Shown here piece by piece: positions 42,795-50,483 of a DNA stretch of 64,000 nt. The DNA is taken from assembly GCA_963665185.2 (NCBI GenBank), contig CAXXPO010000005.1:158225-222224 (forward strand), read 5' to 3'. The position numbers and the translations under genes were made by a program. Source of the stretch: G963665185 sp963665185 (lineage in GTDB: Bacteria > Desulfobacterota > Desulfovibrionia > Desulfovibrionales > Desulfovibrionaceae). The first letter of the stretch is position 1, and every line of letters starts with the position of its first letter. Under the pieces are notes generated by a model that made no database searches, was not told the origin of the DNA, and worked only from the letters and a program-made list of their open reading frames with translations.

Positions 42795-44765
42795 ATGAAT
42801 CATCACAAGCCACAAATTCTTGCCCCGGCTGGCGACAAGGAAGCGTTTCTGGCGGCTCTGGCCGCCGGTGCCGACGCCATCTACGCAGGACTCAAGCATT
42901 TTTCCGCCCGCATGCAGGCCGACAACTTCGCGCTCAAGGAAATGGCCGCGCTGCGGGAGCTGGCCGAACGCCATGACGCCAAGCTGTACATTCCCATGAA
43001 CGTTCTGCTCAAGCAGGGCGAGGCAGACGCGGCCGGACGGCTCATACAACGGCTGAACAACATGGTCCAGCCGCATGCGCTCATCGTTCAGGATCTGGGC
43101 ATCATCGACGTTGCCCGTCAGGCCGGGTTCGAGGGCGAGATCCATCTTTCCACCCTGGCCAATGTGAGTCAGCCGTCCGCCCTGGCCATGGTCCGCGAGA
43201 AACTGGGCGTGGACCGGGTCATCCTGCCGCGCGAACTGAACGTGGACGAGATCAAGCTGTTTGCCGAAGCCTGCCCGGAAGGGTTGGATTTGGAAATTTT
43301 CGTGCACGGCGCATTGTGCTACGCGGTTTCGGGCCGCTGCTACTGGTCCAGTTATTTTGGAGGCAAAAGCGGCCTGCGCGGACGCTGCGTACAGCCCTGC
43401 CGCCGCATATACACGCACCGGGGGCAGAAGGAACGGCTTTTTTCCTGCCGCGACCTGTCCCTGGACATCCTGGTCAAGACGCTTCTGGAGGTGCCGCAGG
43501 TCAGTTGCTGGAAGATCGAGGGCCGCAAGAAGAGCGCGCACTACGTCTACCATACCGTGGCCGCCTACCGAACCCTGCGCGACGGCAACAACAGCCCGGA
43601 AAGCAAGAAGGCGGCTATGGATTATCTGTCCATGGCGCTGGGCCGTCCCGGAACCCACTACTCGTTCCTGCCCCAGAAGCCGCATCCGGCGGTGACGCCC
43701 CAGGACGACACCGGTTCCGGCCTGCTGGCCGGGCGCACGGGCGTGGGACGCGACGGTCTGGCTCCGTTCAAGCCCCGGCTGCCCCTGCTGCGGGGCGACA
43801 GGCTGCGCGTAGGGTACGAGGACGAGCCGTGGCACAGGGTGGCCCAGGTGGGCCGGGACACTCCCAAGGGGGGGACGTACCAGTTGCGCTTCCCGCTGAA
43901 GGCCCTGCCGCCCAAGGGCACGCCTGTTTTTCTCATTGATCGGCGCGATCCGGAATTATTGGTTCTGCTCGCGGACCTGGAAAAGGAATTGGCCGCCATC
44001 ACGCCAAGGGGAAAGGACGCTTCGGATTTCGTGGCCGCGCCCGTTGCGGCCTGCGAACCCATAGCCCGCGACGTCCGCCTGGACGTCTGGCGTACGCAGC
44101 CCAGAGGCCGCGTGGCCGACGCCCCCGGAATCTGGGTGCGGCCCATGATTTCCCGCGACGTGTCGCGGACCATGATCAGCCGCATCTGGTGGTGGATGCC
44201 GCCGGTTATCTGGCCGAACGAGGAAGAGTCCTACCGGCGGACCGTGACGGAGCTTCTGCGCGGCAATGCCCGCAATTTCGTGCTGGGCGCTCCCTGGCAG
44301 TTGTCCATGTTCTCTCCGGAGGACAAGATACGGCCCTGGGCCGGACCGTTCTGCAATATCGCCAGTCCGCAGGCGTTGCATGTGCTCAAGGACTTGGGTT
44401 TCCGCGGAGCGATTGTCAGCCCGGAGCTGTCCATGGACGACCTGCTGGCCCTGCCCAAACAGAGTCCGTTGCCGCTGGGCATTGTCGCCGGGGGGATGTG
44501 GCCCTTGTGCGTTTCGCGCACCAAGGCGGCCGAGGTCAAGGCCGAGGAGCCTTTCTTCAGCCCCATGAAAGAGGCCGGATGGGTGCGCACCTACGGCCAG
44601 AACCATTGGGTCTATCCAGGATGGCCCCTGGATATCTCCTCGGAAGTCGCGCGGTTGCGCCAGGCGGGATTCAGCCTGTTCGTCAACCTGCGGGAGAGCA
44701 AGCCCAAAAAGGTCCCCCAGGCCACGCGCACGAGCCGTTTCAACCTGGATCTGAATCTTCTGTAG
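42795..44765 (+). CDS. U32-family peptidase-like protein
   Basis: The protein is 656 residues from MNHHKPQILAPAGDKEAFLA. The U32 core spans about 6-280, with the signature EIFVHGALCYAVSGRCYWSS and the Cys set GRCVQPCRRIY. It is longer than simple U32 proteins (about 300-450), with a middle beta domain (LRVGYEDEPWHRVAQVG) and a second TIM-barrel-like half ending NLDLNLL. Relatives RlhA and TrhP act in RNA hydroxylation, and others are annotated as collagenases. An RNA-modifying role is possible but not shown. Confidence 0.85.
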   Translation: MNHHKPQILAPAGDKEAFLAALAAGADAIYAGLKHFSARMQADNFALKEMAALRELAERHDAKLYIPMNVLLKQGEADAAGRLIQRLNNMVQPHALIVQDLGIIDVARQAGFEGEIHLSTLANVSQPSALAMVREKLGVDRVILPRELNVDEIKLFAEACPEGLDLEIFVHGALCYAVSGRCYWSSYFGGKSGLRGRCVQPCRRIYTHRGQKERLFSCRDLSLDILVKTLLEVPQVSCWKIEGRKKSAHYVYHTVAAYRTLRDGNNSPESKKAAMDYLSMALGRPGTHYSFLPQKPHPAVTPQDDTGSGLLAGRTGVGRDGLAPFKPRLPLLRGDRLRVGYEDEPWHRVAQVGRDTPKGGTYQLRFPLKALPPKGTPVFLIDRRDPELLVLLADLEKELAAITPRGKDASDFVAAPVAACEPIARDVRLDVWRTQPRGRVADAPGIWVRPMISRDVSRTMISRIWWWMPPVIWPNEEESYRRTVTELLRGNARNFVLGAPWQLSMFSPEDKIRPWAGPFCNIASPQALHVLKDLGFRGAIVSPELSMDDLLALPKQSPLPLGIVAGGMWPLCVSRTKAAEVKAEEPFFSPMKEAGWVRTYGQNHWVYPGWPLDISSEVARLRQAGFSLFVNLRESKPKKVPQATRTSRFNLDLNLL

Positions 44766-44807
44766 CTGGAAAAGAGAATCAAAGGCGGAAGGCCGCATGG
44801 CTTTTAC

Positions 44808-44840
44808 GCACATCCGGGAGTGGTTCATTTCCGGATGTGC
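44808..44840. terminator. Hairpin between convergent U32 and GGDEF genes
   Basis: GCACATCCGG (44808-44817) and CCGGATGTGC (44831-44840) form a perfect 10-bp stem with a 13-nt loop in the 84-base convergent spacer. It is flanked by TTTTA upstream on the plus strand only. Confidence 0.55.
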
Positions 44841-44849
44841 ATCAGCCCG

Positions 44850-46148
44850 TTAAAGGACACTGACCCGGTTTTTTCCCTGCCGCTTGGCCCGGTACATGGC
44901 GCTGTCCACCCTGTTCACCAGGGACTGGACCGTATCTTCGGCCAGAAGGCGCGTGACTCCGAAACTGGCGGTTACGGCCTTGTGCCCGCCGAATTCTCCG
45001 CTTTCCATGACCATGCGCAGTTTTTCCGCCAGTTTTTCCGCCTGCTGCATGTTGCACCCCGGTGCGAGCAGCAGGAACTCCTCGCCGCCCCAACGCGACA
45101 GAATGTCTCCCTGCCGGATGCTCTGCCCGATGGCGGTGGCAACCCCGACAAGCACGTCATCCCCTGTGCCGTGACCATAGGTGTCGTTGATGAGCTTGAA
45201 ATCGTCCAGATCGAACATGATCAGGCTGGAGGGCAGGTGGTGACGTTTGACGCGTCCGATCTCCTCCGCCAGCAGGCGGGTGAAAGTCATGCGGTTGCAC
45301 AGTCCGGTCAGGTGGTCCGTGGCCGCCTGAAAAGCCAGGCTCTGTTTTTCCACTTCCAGCCGGGTGATGTCCGTGAAGCTGACCACGTAGACTTCCGAAT
45401 GGGGCAGCCGGTTGCTGGAAACAAGAAAATAGCCCTGGGCGTAATCCGGGCAGGGGCTGCGAAGGCGGACGATCTTGCCGGAGCATTCGGACCCGGCCAG
45501 CCATCCCAGGGTGACGCAGGCCTGGTCGTCTTCGGCGGCGCAGATAAAGGAGTCGATGTCCGCCCCGCCGAGCCGGAATCCTTCCAGGTTCTCGTAGCCA
45601 AGATATTCGAGAAAGGTCGTGTTGATGTAGTCGACCTGTCCGTCCGTCAGGGTGACGATGAAGTTCGGATTGATATCCAGCAGAAACTTGTTGAGCCGGT
45701 TGGCATTCTGAAGGCGTCGTTCCGCAAGAATGTTTTCCGCGATCTGGGCCACGGCGTTCAGTACGACATCCTGGTCGAACGGTTTGATCAGGTACTTGTC
45801 CACACCCAGTTCTATGGATTGCAGCAGGTAGTCGGAGTCGCTGTAGGCGCTGGTGACGATGATGGGAGCCTGGGGAGATTGGGTCCGTATTCTGGCAGCC
45901 ATTTCCATGCCGTCCACTTCGGGCATGCGGATGTCCGTGATGACGATGTCCGGGCCGTGGGCGCAAAACGCCTTGAAGCCTTTTTCCCCGTCACCCGCCG
46001 TATACAGCGCATCCACATGGTCTTCCAGGATGGCTCGCATGTGGAGTTGGATGATCGGGTCGTCCTCGACGTGCAGAACGCTTATTCCTTCCATTCTGCG
46101 TTTGCCGGAAGCTTTCATTGCACTCATTCGCCGCAATCCTCCGAGCAT
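44850..46148 (-). CDS. Response regulator with PAS and GGDEF output
   Basis: The protein is 432 residues. REC occupies about 20-140, with acceptor Asp in DIVITDIRMPEVDG and Lys in YLIKPFD. A PAS domain spans about 150-270 (INPNFIVTLTDGQVDYINTTF). GGDEF follows with RWGGEEFLLL and the inhibitory RQGD five residues before. It should make cyclic di-GMP under control of a histidine kinase. No kinase is adjacent. The start may be the second Met, seven residues in. A divergent CheX-like gene lies 444 bases upstream. Confidence 0.9.
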   Translation of the reverse strand: MLGGLRRMSAMKASGKRRMEGISVLHVEDDPIIQLHMRAILEDHVDALYTAGDGEKGFKAFCAHGPDIVITDIRMPEVDGMEMAARIRTQSPQAPIIVTSAYSDSDYLLQSIELGVDKYLIKPFDQDVVLNAVAQIAENILAERRLQNANRLNKFLLDINPNFIVTLTDGQVDYINTTFLEYLGYENLEGFRLGGADIDSFICAAEDDQACVTLGWLAGSECSGKIVRLRSPCPDYAQGYFLVSSNRLPHSEVYVVSFTDITRLEVEKQSLAFQAATDHLTGLCNRMTFTRLLAEEIGRVKRHHLPSSLIMFDLDDFKLINDTYGHGTGDDVLVGVATAIGQSIRQGDILSRWGGEEFLLLAPGCNMQQAEKLAEKLRMVMESGEFGGHKAVTASFGVTRLLAEDTVQSLVNRVDSAMYRAKRQGKNRVSVL

Positions 46149-46592
46149 GGCTGTTGGGCATCAGGGAAGAACATTCTTCGCGGCAACGGGTATGGGGAAC
46201 CGCCGTATTTTCATATATTCACCCCTCTTCAGTCTTCAGCATATCCTAATCATGTATTTCCGCCAACCATGGGAGAGTTATAATTTGACTCAAATTTCAT
46301 GTCGGCGCACTTTGTCGTGGCGTGGGCGGCAGCAGTAAAAAAAAATCCCGCATTCCGGCTGCCGGTTTCTTGTGGGCCGTGCTTTTCTGGCGGCTTGAAA
46401 ATGAATTGAAAACAAGCTTGCCAAGCTGCCGGGGTTGAATATACTATTTCAAGCTGGGTCCGCTGGTCGTTACATTTTTTGTTTGCGTCGTGTTGCTTAC
46501 GGTTGTTGAAGGAAAAGACAGCCGGTGGCAGCAGAAGAGGCCGCATATTTTTTTCAGTCAGATGGTGATGCCTATGCATCAGGAGTTCCCCC
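46149..46592. promoter_or_regulatory. Divergent spacer between the GGDEF regulator and cheX
   Basis: No gene is supported in these 444 bases. The spacer is relatively A/T-rich and must hold both promoters. An AGGAG site at 46581-46585 serves the GTG start of cheX. A small inverted repeat GCTTG/CAAGC lies at 46393-46420. I could not assign a promoter with confidence. Confidence 0.35.
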
Positions 46593-47051
46593 GTGGATAT
46601 AAATGTTGCCAAGCCGTTCATCAAAGCCACTACGGATGTTCTTTCCACCATGGCCATGATAACCCCCCAGCCGGGAAAGCCTTTTGTGAAAAAGGACAAT
46701 GTCGCGCGAGGGGATGTGACCGGGGTGATAGGAATTACCGGTGAAAAGAACGGAACGATTTCCGTGACCTTTACCAAGGATTGCGCCGTCAACATCGTCA
46801 AGAACATGCTTGGCGGTGATATCGAGGATATCGTCCAGGACGTCAAAGACGCTGTGGGCGAACTGACCAACATGATTTCCGGCCAGGCCCGGCGCGGTCT
46901 TTCGGAAATGGGATATGTGTTTCAGGCTGCCACGCCAACGGTCATCATGGGAACCAACCACACCATCCAGCATGTGTCCAAGGGACCTATCATGGCCGTA
47001 CCCTTTTCCACGGAAGCGGGCGATTTCACAGTGGAGGTCAGCTTCGAATAG
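46593..47051 (+). CDS. cheX: CheX-like chemotaxis phosphatase
   Basis: The protein is 152 residues from a GTG start after AGGAG. Its CheX marks are the phosphatase helix with acidic and amide residues (DAVGELTNMISGQARRGLSEMG) and the preceding VNIVKNMLGGDIEDIV. CheX removes phosphate from CheY-P. No other chemotaxis genes are in the window, so it is an orphan. It may act on a receiver protein such as the divergent regulator, but this is inference. Confidence 0.88.
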   Translation: MDINVAKPFIKATTDVLSTMAMITPQPGKPFVKKDNVARGDVTGVIGITGEKNGTISVTFTKDCAVNIVKNMLGGDIEDIVQDVKDAVGELTNMISGQARRGLSEMGYVFQAATPTVIMGTNHTIQHVSKGPIMAVPFSTEAGDFTVEVSFE

Positions 47052-47302
47052 AGGCTGCAGGAACTCAGGGAGCAGGCTCTGCGGCCATGCGTTTTGTCGA
47101 ATACCTTAAAACTTCAGGGTATCGCCTTTTCAGGGGAACGGTGGATGCCTCGGTCTATACGACGTTTGATTGTCCCTGGCCGCGCAAGGCCGTCTGGTTT
47201 TTCAGGGACGGCAGTTACCAGTGCGCGGGGTGCAGGCGGCAATGCGAAACTGATTCTCCCGTTGGGTTTCAGATATTTCTTGGCCTGAAGTAGGAAACGC
47301 TC

Positions 47303-47815
47303 ATGCGCACCACGCTACGACTGATCATTGCGTTATTTTTTCTGGGGTTGTCGGCAGGGGGAGCCTGGGCCGAAGGCCCGGCCGCCACTTCCAACGAACC
47401 TCCGCCGCCGGACGAGGAAATCCTCAACGCCACGAAAAAATTGGGCGACCTGCCGTTTCGTTTGCCCGCCCCGAAGCTGGATGAAGAGGAATTCGATCCT
47501 ACCAGCCTGTTCCGCGACATCTGTCAGAAAGCACTTGGTGCTGTTTCCTGCAAACATTACATGGACTTCAATTTCATCGGTCGTCAGGACAATTCCCTGC
47601 GCTTCAATGCGTTCTACGCTTCCAAGGCGTCGGATTTCTACTGCTTTGCCGAATACCATAGCGTGGTGCTTTCCTCCCCGGCCTGGGGCAAGATCCGCGT
47701 TACCGTGCCCTACACCATAGACCATGCTTCCCGGTGCATTTCCGCGGACGTGGGCATGTCCTTTTGCAACCGCCGCACCACCATACAGAGTTGCGCTCCC
47801 AATCCCGCGCCGTAG
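47303..47815 (+). CDS. Secreted protein of unknown function
   Basis: The protein is 170 residues, MRTTLRLIIALFFLGLSAGGAWA-E, with a clear signal peptide and AGGAA before the start. The mature part begins with an acidic, Pro-rich stretch (SNEPPPPDEEILNATKK). A compact domain with five Cys follows (DICQKALGAVSCKHYMDF, FYCFAEY, RCISADVGMSFCN). I do not recognise the family. Cys spacing suggests disulfides and a periplasmic location. The 250 bases before it hold no gene I trust. Confidence 0.7.
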   Translation: MRTTLRLIIALFFLGLSAGGAWAEGPAATSNEPPPPDEEILNATKKLGDLPFRLPAPKLDEEEFDPTSLFRDICQKALGAVSCKHYMDFNFIGRQDNSLRFNAFYASKASDFYCFAEYHSVVLSSPAWGKIRVTVPYTIDHASRCISADVGMSFCNRRTTIQSCAPNPAP

Positions 47816-47884
47816 GGGAAACGGCGTGAAACATGTCAGAGGTCCGCAGAGCTTTGCTTGGCAGACCGCTTTGCCTGGAATTAT

Positions 47885-48694
47885 ATGACAAAGAATTGGG
47901 AGCATGCCGCCGGAATCGTGTGGGGTCTTCTTGTGCAAGCCGCGCAACGGGGAAAGACGATCACCTACGGTGAAGTCGCGCCGACGATTGCCACAAATCC
48001 GCTTTCCGTGGGCCATGCCCTTGGTCCGATCCAAAACTATTGTCTGGAAAACAGGCTGCCGCCTCTTACCGCCATTGTCGTGGGGGCCACCACCGGCGTG
48101 CCGGGAGGAGGCTTCATCGCCTGGGAAGCAGACGATCTTTCGACCGCACACGGCATGGTGTTTGCCTTCGATTGGACAACCATTGCCAATCCCTATGGAG
48201 GATTCGGCGAGACCGACACCGTCGAATCCCTGGCCGAAGGCATTGCCAGGTCGCCGGGCAGGGCTGCCGACGTTTACGCGAAGGTGAAGGTGCGGGGCGT
48301 CGTGCAGAGGATTTTTCGACAGACGCTTCTGGAAACCTACCAGGGGCGGTGCGCCATGTGCGGCCTTACGTTTGAGGAATGCCTGGACGCGGCCCACCTG
48401 AAATCGTGGCAGAAGTGTTTGCCAGCCGAACGGCTCGATCCGGCCAACGGGGTGTTGCTTTGCGCCACGCACCACCGCTTGTTCGATGCCGGCTTGATCA
48501 CGCTGGGGGAATCGTTGCGGGTTGTCTACTTCGATCCCGCCATGAAGCATGGGGAGTTCTCGGAGATCGACAAAAAAACGGTTGCCGCGCTTCACGGCCG
48601 CCCCGCCTTTTTGCCCAGCAAGCGGAGGCATTGGCCCTCGTTGGACTTTCTGCGGGCACACCATAGGGAAAAGAAGTGGGGGAGCGTGCGCTAG
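47885..48694 (+). CDS. HNH endonuclease with N-terminal alkyltransferase-like region
   Basis: The protein is 269 residues from the Met at 47885, and an in-frame TTG at 47858 is an alternative start. Residues about 145-215 form an HNH nuclease with zinc-type Cys pairs: GRCAMCGLTFEECLDAAHLK and NGVLLCATHHRLFDAG. The first 100 residues (GKTITYGEVAPTIATNPLSVGHALG) resemble the DNA-binding fold of alkyltransferase-like proteins, without their catalytic PCHR. This suggests a nuclease directed to altered or specific DNA. No methyltransferase or second restriction gene is adjacent. Confidence 0.78.
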   Translation: MTKNWEHAAGIVWGLLVQAAQRGKTITYGEVAPTIATNPLSVGHALGPIQNYCLENRLPPLTAIVVGATTGVPGGGFIAWEADDLSTAHGMVFAFDWTTIANPYGGFGETDTVESLAEGIARSPGRAADVYAKVKVRGVVQRIFRQTLLETYQGRCAMCGLTFEECLDAAHLKSWQKCLPAERLDPANGVLLCATHHRLFDAGLITLGESLRVVYFDPAMKHGEFSEIDKKTVAALHGRPAFLPSKRRHWPSLDFLRAHHREKKWGSVR

Positions 48695-48764
48695 CTCCGG
48701 CGGGTCTTGCATGCGGGCGATGGAGAGGGCGGAAAGGGGCAACCGCAAGCGTGCCACCCACGCC

Positions 48765-49565
48765 TCATCCCCGGCAGACGAACCCCGGATTTTTCAGGTT
48801 TTCCTTGTTGTAGAGAAACTCCCCGCCTTCCAGTCCGACCACGTATCCTCCGGCCCCTTCCACAATGGCCTGCCCGGCGGCCGTGTCCCATTCCATTGTG
48901 GGGTTGAAACGCTGGTACAGGTCGGCCGCGCCTTCGGCGATGCGGCAGAATTTGACTGCACCTCCCACTTTCAGGCTTTCCGCCACATTGAGTTTTTCCA
49001 AGGCCGCATCCATGCCCGGTGACGGGTGGGAGCGGCTGAGAATGACCCGCAGTCCCTGGCCCTCAGCGCGCCGCGCCGTGCGGATGGGCCGGGCCCTCTG
49101 GTTCGCCGGGCAATGAAATGCTCCCAGATTCCTTCCTCCGTAATACACGTCTCCGCTCACAGGCAGGACTATCGCTCCCCAAAGCGGACGGAGGCCCTGC
49201 ACCAGGCCGATGTTCACACAGAACTCGTCGCGTCCGGCAATGAATTCCTTGGTCCCGTCCAGCGGGTCCACCAGAAAGAAGCGATTCCAGGTTCGCCGTT
49301 GTTCGAACGGAGGCAGGGCGGCCTCCTCGGAAATGATGGGGATGTGCGGAAAAGCAGAGGCGAGGCCCGCGACCAGGATGTCGTTGGATGCCTTGTCCGC
49401 CAGGGTGACGGGGCTTCCGTCCCCTTTGGACCGCAGGCCTGGGGAACGGAAGGCCGGGGCCATTTCGGCCTTGGGCACATAAAACTCCAGAATGCGGCGG
49501 GCGGCTGTCCGGGCCAGGGAGACGGCCTGATCAATCTCCTGCTGTATGGGGGTGGGCAGATCCAT
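48765..49565 (-). CDS. cysQ: 3'(2'),5'-bisphosphate nucleotidase
   Basis: The protein is 266 residues from MDLPTPIQQEIDQAV, with GAGGA before the start. It has the inositol-monophosphatase fold with metal ligands in SKGDGSPVTLADKASNDI, IISEE, VDPLDGTKEFIAG and MEWDTAAGQAIVEGAGG. It hydrolyses 3'-phosphoadenosine 5'-phosphate (PAP) and protects against sulfite or PAP stress. Its first 35 bases overlap the end of the upstream gene, so the two are probably co-translated. Confidence 0.92.
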   Translation of the reverse strand: MDLPTPIQQEIDQAVSLARTAARRILEFYVPKAEMAPAFRSPGLRSKGDGSPVTLADKASNDILVAGLASAFPHIPIISEEAALPPFEQRRTWNRFFLVDPLDGTKEFIAGRDEFCVNIGLVQGLRPLWGAIVLPVSGDVYYGGRNLGAFHCPANQRARPIRTARRAEGQGLRVILSRSHPSPGMDAALEKLNVAESLKVGGAVKFCRIAEGAADLYQRFNPTMEWDTAAGQAIVEGAGGYVVGLEGGEFLYNKENLKNPGFVCRG

Positions 49566-50190
49566 GTTTTTTTTCCTCGCGACAGGTGAGCCGGACCAGG
49601 GGAGGACCGGCGGCGGAGGCCGCTGCCTGGGCCGTTTCGGACAGGCGCGTGAGCAGTGCATCCAGCGGGAGCAGCTCTCCATCCATTCGGAGGCAAACAA
49701 GGTGTTTTGTCAAGTCGGTTTGATTGTCCTTGAAAAATCGGGCCATTTCACGCACCGGCGCGTCCACTCCTTTGGACAGAACGCGCCTGCCGCACATGTC
49801 CGCCACGAAACTGAACAACTTGAGGGTGATATGTCCGTTGGGAACGGACGGAGCGGCCGTGTTCCGGGGAACATGGCTGATGTCGTCCCGGAATCCGGAA
49901 AACGGACTGGAACAGGCCATGGTGATGCCCACCAGTCCGGGCATGGCCGTGCCCAGGGCCAGAACGCTGCCGTCCGGGATGCAGGTTGTGTCCGGGTCGT
50001 CCACCGGAGAATTGTCCAGGAAGATCGTTTTGATCTTGCATTGCGCTTCTTCGGCCGTCAGGCCGAGGGTTTCAGACAGAAAACATCGGATACTGCTTCC
50101 TGTTCGGCACGTACACCCTACTCCTTTGCGTAACAGATGAAAGAATATGGATGCATGATCTTCTGTGACAATACATTCAATGTCTCTCAT
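49531..50190 (-). CDS. Conserved-looking protein of unknown function next to AOR
   Basis: The protein is 219 residues from MRDIECIVTEDHASIFFHLL. Cys are grouped early (GVGCTCRTGSSIRCFLSE). The middle has a strand-turn-strand FLDNSPVDDPDTTCIPDGSVLALGTAMPGLVGI resembling a small beta-grasp or ThiS-like segment. The rest is helical. No signal or membrane helix is present. It is divergent from the AOR gene and shares the operator region at 50.25-50.30 kb, so a link to tungsten-enzyme biology is possible. I cannot assign a function. Confidence 0.7.
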   Translation of the reverse strand: MRDIECIVTEDHASIFFHLLRKGVGCTCRTGSSIRCFLSETLGLTAEEAQCKIKTIFLDNSPVDDPDTTCIPDGSVLALGTAMPGLVGITMACSSPFSGFRDDISHVPRNTAAPSVPNGHITLKLFSFVADMCGRRVLSKGVDAPVREMARFFKDNQTDLTKHLVCLRMDGELLPLDALLTRLSETAQAAASAAGPPLVRLTCREEKKHGSAHPHTAGD

Positions 50191-50250
50191 TGGGGTGCCT
50201 CGTGGATAAAACGGTATGTATCTGTTGTGCATGTTTATGCAACGGTGCAA

Positions 50251-50304
50251 TTATGTGGAAAATGACATAACAAACTGCATTTGGTTATGTCGAAAAAGAC
50301 ATAG
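50251..50304. promoter_or_regulatory. Two tandem TTATGT/ACATAA palindromes upstream of AOR
   Basis: Site 1 (50251-50270, TTATGTGGAAAATGACATAA) and site 2 (50285-50304) agree at 17 of 20 positions. Each is an inverted repeat of TTATGT around GAAAA. Their centres are 34 bases apart and the second ends 10 bases before the -35 box of the plus-strand promoter, a normal place for an activator. The TTATGT arm resembles XerC/XerD recognition arms. TunR, a tungstate-responsive regulator of sulfate reducers, uses a XerC/D-derived DNA-binding domain, which makes it the first candidate. Confidence 0.65.
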
Positions 50305-50314
50305 TTTCATGTGC

Positions 50315-50342
50315 TTTACAGTCATTTTTTTTAGAGTATAGT
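50315..50342 (+). promoter_or_regulatory. Sigma-70-type promoter of the AOR operon
   Basis: TTTACA (50315-50320) and TATAGT (50337-50342) are separated by 16 bases, which include a run of eight T. About 140 bases of leader follow before the AOR start codon. Confidence 0.6.
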
Positions 50343-50483
50343 ACTAAATGAACAGAGCGACAACCCATAAGCAGGTCTCGATGTCAAAGTTTATCGTCGG
50401 TTTCGTTCGGATTTCGTGACCGGACCGGTTTCCCCCCGAAGACCAAGACACGAGTGCCTGCGATGAAAAGACAGGAGAAGGCC

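Noticed and set aside
47087..47293. Small plus-strand frame of 68 codons with four Cys near its end, plus an overlapping frame at 47094
   Set aside because: The ribosome-site-like GGGAG is too far from the start, the two frames compete and no family is recognised. I could not support either.
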